This document shows, in pieces, positions 28,397 through 33,336 of a stretch of 33,336 nt of DNA. The notes below the pieces were generated by a model. That model worked only from the letters and a program-made list of their open reading frames with translations, was not told where the DNA came from and ran no database searches. Position 1 is the first letter of the stretch. Every line of letters starts with the position of its first letter. The stretch lies in NCBI GenBank assembly GCA_025769875.1, contig JAGFNK010000567.1, positions 1 to 33,336 of the forward strand. Direction: 5' to 3'. The position numbers and the translations under genes are program-made. The stretch is from Russula earlei (Eukaryota > Basidiomycota > Agaricomycetes > Russulales > Russulaceae).

Positions 28397-30141
28397 TTAT
28401 ACGGGTGAGTCGATGTCAGTGGTTGTACAGCTGCCTCGCTTTCCAGAGTCCTTGCATGGTAACACGTCGATCGTAAATGTTTCAGTACGCGGCGATTCCA
28501 AGTCCCCCATCGGAAGTTGCGACGACTGTGTGGTGTCAAGAAATTGTATCGTGGGCGTTACAGTAGTGGCTGACATCGCTCGGCCCATAATTTCCCAGGA
28601 CCTGTTTTCATCTCTTCATTAGTGGACTAAGAGTGGCGCAGGGATGTGCGGGTATTACTTCTCATCGTTCCAGTTGAACTCGGCCATGCAGGTGTACTCC
28701 GCGAGGCCGCGGTATATGCGTGATGCTCCCACGGCCATCATGATGACTTGTTATGGGGAGCTTGAATAAGATGATGACGATATAATGAGAACCTAGATAC
28801 GCACGCTCTGGCACTTGGAACATCTAAGAAAGGAAATAGAGTAAACAGCAAATCATAAGATTAAGGGCAGGACTTACTAGGTTGAAGTAATCTGTTCAAT
28901 GGAGAGGTAAAAATCAGCGCTTATCAGCCAGTCCGAGAAGGGAAGCGCCCCACCGTTCAAATTAAGCATGATGAGGACCTAACGCCGCCTTGTGAGTCGG
29001 GCACTGTATGGGATCATACGAGAAGGTACGTACAGTAGGTGGTATTTCCGCAATAGTGATCCAAACGAGCCAAAACAAGCCCTATTTCGAAGTTGTATTA
29101 TGCCTTATTTCGGTAGATGTGGATAACTCGCCTGACGGTAGAGGAAACGCCAAAGACCAAACATGCCTGCTTCTTTATAGCGTCGTAAACCAGAGAGCAT
29201 CAAAACAAGCAAGACGGTGTCTTCCACAAGTGTCATTGTGACGGGCTCGATGCTGTGTTCAGTATGAAGAACAAGGCAGGTTTGTGCTTTTGGGCTCCAG
29301 GTAGAGTCTGCCCTTGACATACCTGCAAGTCCAACGTTCAGAGTTTAATATTCCACCCGCAAGCCGATCGCAGGAGAAACGTACTGCGAATATATATGGA
29401 GATATTCACAAGCCAAGCGGTGACGGCGATTGCAGTGACGATAGGCTTCCACTCCCAGATAGCAATACTAAGTTGCAGGGGGTCTCGTCGGATTTTGGAA
29501 AATGCACGTGCGTGGACTCACATGCGGAGAATGACAAGGGCGGAAGCGAAAACGAAAGCGGCATAGGCGAAAAACTGGAGGGGGTCATCGTAAGCGGACC
29601 AGCAACGTGCGCCGCCTGACCGCAATGATAACAAACGCACGTATACAACAAGCAACCATGCCTGCGAGTTATACGGTTTCAGCATAAAGTCGATTGATAT
29701 GAGACTACCTCAATGCTTACTTTACAATCCAACGGCCGCTCAGAGTCAAAACCAACGAATATTGTGATCATAGATATGAGGGCTGAAAGGCGACAGCCAG
29801 AGTATAGCTTTGCACGCGTGCTCGATCAGATCGTCGCCAGCGTGCGGCGGGGGCAGGTCTTACCCATACTGTCCAGCGATATTTTCTCTTCCCTGTGATA
29901 ATTTCCCACTCGAACCAAAGGGAGGTGACAAATTCCCATCTACTAGCATCGACACGCAAGGCAAGATAGAGCGAGGTAGTAGCTTACATATAGATGCCTC
30001 CCATCACATTTAGGATCTTGATGAAAGCCACTGAAAATTGCATTGTTACTTAGATTATGCAGGTTCTCGCAGGTGAAAGGTATGTATCGATGACGCACTA
30101 GCGTCGGCTCGCTGCACCTTTGGATCATGATAGTTGGGCAT
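28397..30141 (-). CDS. Fungal multi-pass (about 7 spans) membrane protein, unknown function
   Basis: Fourteen exons on the minus strand: 30141-30099, 30030-29988, 29939-29864, 29807-29721, 29661-29647, 29574-29522, 29467-29385, 29322-29132, 29081-29034, 28978-28954, 28891-28878, 28823-28805, 28746-28659, 28601-28397. The sum is 990 nt, 329 residues, fully in frame. Start MPNYHDPKV, then hydrophobic segments around GGIYIWEFVTSLWF, LYSGCRLSALISMITIFVGF, AYAAFVFASALVILRIIAIW, IVTAIAVTAWLVNISIYI, EDTVLLVLMLSGL, FWLVWITIAEIPPTVLIMLNL and IMMAVGASRIYRG. A Ser/Thr-rich tail ends the protein. This matches a large family of agaricomycete hypothetical membrane proteins with WEF, FEW and RxYRGL signatures. 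Their role is unknown to me. Four exons are only 14-25 nt. One intron (29082-29131) is GC-AG. Confidence 0.85.
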
Positions 30142-31255
30142 GACCGCCGAAAAAAAGGTCGACACCTGGCCGGACGAGGTCGAAAAGACCTTGACGGTGG
30201 TGGGGAAACACAACAATGGGCCACGATACGGCGCTATAGTCAGCGCATTGAACTATACATAAAAGAGAATATTATCGGTGTAGTGTGTGAAGGAAATCAT
30301 CTTGCGCTCGAGCCGAGATGGCAGCGGGCCGTCATATTCCCCAAGAACCGGGAACTTGGATCCGTCCATGGACCTGAGAACATCGGAATCGGCTTCCGTC
30401 CCCTGGACCACCCGCCGTGGCTTACCCAATCCTTCCTCTTCGCATGCGCCCAGAAGAAAAAACGTAATTAAATCCTATGCGACGGGTTCTGACCTATCAA
30501 TCCTTCGTTGGAACCGCCCCTCATCGAAAAAAATCAAATTATAGCCTGATTACTATCACCTAACGAAACCATTGATGATTTGAGCCGTGACAGCACGTGA
30601 CAGTCAGAGTGCCCCTTGGCTACCACCAATGACGGCAAAGCCCCACTTCAACTCCACATGTCCTCCATATGATCTTTATTTGAGAATCGACCTGGCTACA
30701 GTGCCTTGCATGTGACAGCATTTCTATCGTTGCAAGGATGCCTATCGCCGCCAGATCAACGCACTTGACATCTCTACCAGTGCAAGCTTGACCTGCCCCA
30801 ATCAGCATCTAGTCTTTTGAGCAGATCGTGGATATGTCCGTCACATGTCGCAGCCAATAGATGTCTTATGCCAATCGCTTGATTTGCATTTTTCTCCACC
30901 AATATTCACCGGCGCTCCGCAGACGTCGCTGAATTCTGTCAAACATGCTTTTTGTGTGCATGGCACCTTTCCTGCATTATGCCGTAATCCTTCGACGTTC
31001 ACTACGCCAGTCTTCTCAGGTCCCGTTAACAAAGAGCATTTGTTGCTCAGCTCTGCATCGAGCATCGCTAGTCTGGTACACGCGGGCGATTTCACCATTC
31101 CCCCCCGCTTCCAAATCCCTCAAATATCATTGGCCTATTTTTCCCCGCGCGCGCATGCGTTTTCCTTTCATTCTTTTAGTATGAATTTTGAGGTTCTCTC
31201 TAGTAATCCAACACGACGGACAGGAATGGATAAGTCCAGTCCACTAAAACTCAAC

Positions 31256-31292
31256 TCAGTGGTCAATAAAGGTGAAATATATTGACCACTGA
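31256..31292. repeat. Inverted repeat, 13-bp perfect core
   Basis: TCAGTGGTCAATA (31256-31268) and TATTGACCACTGA (31280-31292) are exact complements around 11 bases. The match extends outward to about 20 bp with two mismatches. It sits at the edge of an AT-rich stretch. Confidence 0.7.
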
Positions 31293-31342
31293 ATTGACTC
31301 AGCTCAGATTACAAATTATTTTAAAACAATTGATTGATTTGT

Positions 31343-31423
31343 TGCCCTCTCCTCATGCATCGCATTATTGTAAATATGTCAACCCAAACAATTAGAACTT
31401 AGTCAAATGCTTAAGAGAGGGCA
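31343..31423. repeat. 9-bp inverted repeat pair
   Basis: TGCCCTCTC (31343-31351) and GAGAGGGCA (31415-31423) are exact complements 63 bp apart in the same AT-rich stretch. No flanking target duplication is evident, so a small transposon is possible but unproven. Confidence 0.4.
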
Positions 31424-31662
31424 GCTCAGTGCCCAAGTTATGTAACCTAAGATGCAACATGAGTCGCCCCGAATCACCAGGGGGATCATATACACTTAAT
31501 TTGCCCGATCAATTTAGCCTTAGCAGACTCGGATAAACTTAACACAATGGCGTATGTTAATACATGGATTTATATTGAATAAATCGAGACATAAAGTGCA
31601 TCCACAAATATGACACCAAATTTTAAATAGGAACGGTCTACTCATTACATGGCGATAATCGG

Positions 31663-31702
31663 CCGATGGGGATCAATTGCACCCGATGGGGATCAATCGC
31701 CT
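31663..31702. repeat. 20-bp direct tandem duplication
   Basis: CCGATGGGGATCAAT occurs at 31663 and again at 31683, with similar bases following each copy. It is a simple two-unit repeat with no evident function. Confidence 0.6.
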
Positions 31703-32202
31703 CGATGACAGAGACTGACCACACAGATTAAACTCAACGCGAAGATCTGGGCTTTACATTTTGTTACAATTTTACTCGAGCCAAATAATATAGTTAGCAT
31801 TCTTATAATTGAATCTTGTTTGTATTTTCCCACTAAGAACCAAGTCTGTGTTGAAGGCAGCGGGCGGTGGCTTGCTGAGTTCGCGAAAACACACACAAAA
31901 GAAGGGACAAAACAGGTCTCTTGTTCCAAGGCGTAACTAGAGTTTCTACATACGAGACGCGATCTATGAGAGAGGGGGATATTGGGGGATTGGGGAGACA
32001 GAAAGACACGAGTTGGGAGTGCGATACATGGATGTGGAACAAGACGAGCCAGAGCGATGAGCTGCGATGAAAGAGGGTCGAGAGCTGGCTGGGCAGCGGA
32101 GGTGGAACCGGTACGCGATGAAAGAGAGTCGAGAGCAATGACGCAGGGCTGGAATGGGATGCCGCCTTACAGCGGGACACTGTGTGACGACGTACTAAAG
32201 AA

Positions 32203-33336
32203 TTACCTTGGACATGGAAAGCTTTGCGAGACAGCCGACAAGCTATACCTGGAAAGTGAAGATCCTTTTGGTGGATATCGTCCTCTACGCTTTTTGTTGA
32301 ATGATAGACCCTTTTTTTTTTCTACAGGACTATCATCATCTTTAGCCTTGCGCTTGCGGCAGCCCCTGCTGAACGTTGGATCATGACCAACGATGTTTCT
32401 TTGATAGGCTGCCGTCATCGTCGGACCAATTTTTGGATTCCAGGTTCCATGTTATGAGATTCAAGACCCATTCAGAAGAACAAAGCTTCTCGTGAGCGTC
32501 CTTGACCTCCGTCCGGACATTCCTCTCCGCTTGAGGTTCGGGCATAATTGATTTGGGTTAATATCATCATAGAAGGTTTTAAGAAGGGTGCGCAACTCTT
32601 CAATGATCTGGCGGCATGGTTCCGGGACAAAACCAAACGTATCCGGGTGAAGCATTAGTTTGTGTAGGAAAGATAGCTTTCCGTCACCGCCCCGGATAAC
32701 ACCATCTTCATCCACGTCTCTGTATCCATCAAATACGCGTTGCATATCTTGTGATTGGCCCTCGATCGCAGAATGTCGGCATTTCATGACAATATAAATA
32801 AGAACCCAGTAAAAGGATTCAATATCATCTGAAATTTGATGAGATCGAGCGTGAGGGTGTAATAAAAGTCCTGTTGATATGAACTGCCATGTACCCTGAA
32901 CACGAAGTCAATTCGCCGCGCATAGGGGATAAACAGATCATACCGTGCGGGAGTGTTGTCTCTGCTGGGTCACATCCACCCTCTTGGACATGTCCCAGTC
33001 GATCAATAAACCTGATCGATCTGGGGCGATCAGAATGTTTCCTGCGCTCACATCCCGATGTAAATTTTTGCTTTGTCGTATGCGTCCGTATGAGCTGTTC
33101 CAAATTGTCAAACAACAAAACTTAAACGTAACGCCAATCCTCACCGATCATAGCATCCCGAATGACCTGGCATAGCTCCCGAGGTCGATCCGAACGTACT
33201 CAGCGGCTGTCCGAGCGTGTTCAAGACAAGTTGGTAGTGGACATATCGTTTGACGCGCGGTGTACCGGGACACCAAATACGTTGCGTTCGCCATCTTTCA
33301 CATAGTCTTGCGTCCTTGTGCATTGTACGTCGAGTG
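32203..33336 (-). pseudogene. FunK1-type protein kinase, partial and frameshifted
   Basis: The 5' end is outside the window. Pieces on the minus strand run 33336-33145, 33094-32944 and 32895-32203, with GT-AG introns of 50 and 48 nt. Seen in order: RYVHYQLVLNTLGQPLSTF, then ELCQVIRDAMI, the catalytic loop HRDVSAGNILI (HRD at 33060-33052), the DFG-equivalent LIDWDMSK, GTWQFIST, SDDIESFYWVLIYI, the C-lobe tail HEKLCSSEWVLNLI and a basic RKRKAKDDD end. FunK1 kinases are an expanded agaricomycete family. At least four one-base shifts are needed to join these pieces: about 33180, 33067 (short A run just before HRD), 32555 and 32412. The gene is therefore decayed or the sequence carries indel errors. 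Confidence 0.85.

Larger units (their letters stand above)
30142..32202. other. Gene-poor intergenic region
   Basis: I find no gene I can support in these 2 kb. The part next to 30141 is probably the promoter of the membrane-protein gene, with TTTTATGTATA on the minus strand (30253-30263) as a TATA-like candidate. A CACGTG box is at 30594-30599. The longest open frame (30845-31285, plus) has an even amino-acid mix but no motif, no homology I know and no splice partners. From about 31290 to 31830 the DNA is more AT-rich and has inverted and direct repeats listed separately. Confidence 0.45.

Noticed and set aside
30845..31285. 146-codon open frame as a gene
   Set aside because: It has no recognisable domain, signal peptide or splice partner, and it overlaps an open minus-strand frame of similar quality. 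It runs straight into the inverted repeat at 31256.
31833..32180. 115-codon minus-strand frame
   Set aside because: The composition (Ser/Leu/Pro/His with repeated LSTLFHR) comes from a short imperfect DNA repeat in this stretch, with no family feature.

Overview
The window looks like nuclear DNA of an agaricomycete (basidiomycete) fungus. The support is the gene families (a FunK1-type kinase, a fungal multi-pass membrane protein that ends in GASRIYRG, a secreted-type phospholipase B), short GT-AG introns of mostly 45-75 nt that split almost every gene, and chromodomain Gypsy plus Copia retroelements. All gene models were built by hand from splice signals and reading frame. No search was run.

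Positions 1 to about 17,100 are a nested retrotransposon graveyard. A 5'-truncated Gypsy chromovirus (about 940-13314) carries gag, protease, RT/RNase H, integrase and a chromodomain in order. Its pol frame then continues into a 570-codon unknown region that ends in a CCHC knuckle, followed by a polypurine tract and a 1.09-kb 3' LTR. Two later insertions sit inside it. One is a 4,899-bp Copia element (4509-9407) with 481-bp LTRs, a GGGAA target duplication and a half-tRNA-iMet primer site. The other is a 525-bp solo LTR (10893-11417) with a CCCTA duplication. After the Gypsy come a block of LTR-like repeats (13315-15143), an inverted and truncated second copy of the 1.09-kb LTR (15144 to about 15980), and a fragment of a different Gypsy (about 15985-17100). 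The Gypsy DNA looks CpG-poor, and in the frame followed from the end of pol every stop is TGA.

Positions about 17,400-30,150 are compact, gene-rich host DNA: ARF6-type GTPase (-), LRR protein (-), RAD23 (+), a diverged tandem RAD23 copy (+), phospholipase B (+) and a 14-exon membrane protein (-). The LRR gene and RAD23 diverge from a promoter of about 140 bp that holds an ACGCGT box. RAD23 is a ubiquitin-receptor/DNA-repair factor, ARF6 a membrane-traffic GTPase and PLB a phospholipid hydrolase. Nothing ties them into one pathway.

Positions about 30,150-33,336 hold about 2 kb with no gene I can support, then a FunK1-type kinase on the minus strand that is cut by the window edge and interrupted by at least four frameshifts. 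Single-base reading-frame breaks also occur in the phospholipase and in the second RAD23 copy, so either local gene decay or assembly indels must be considered.
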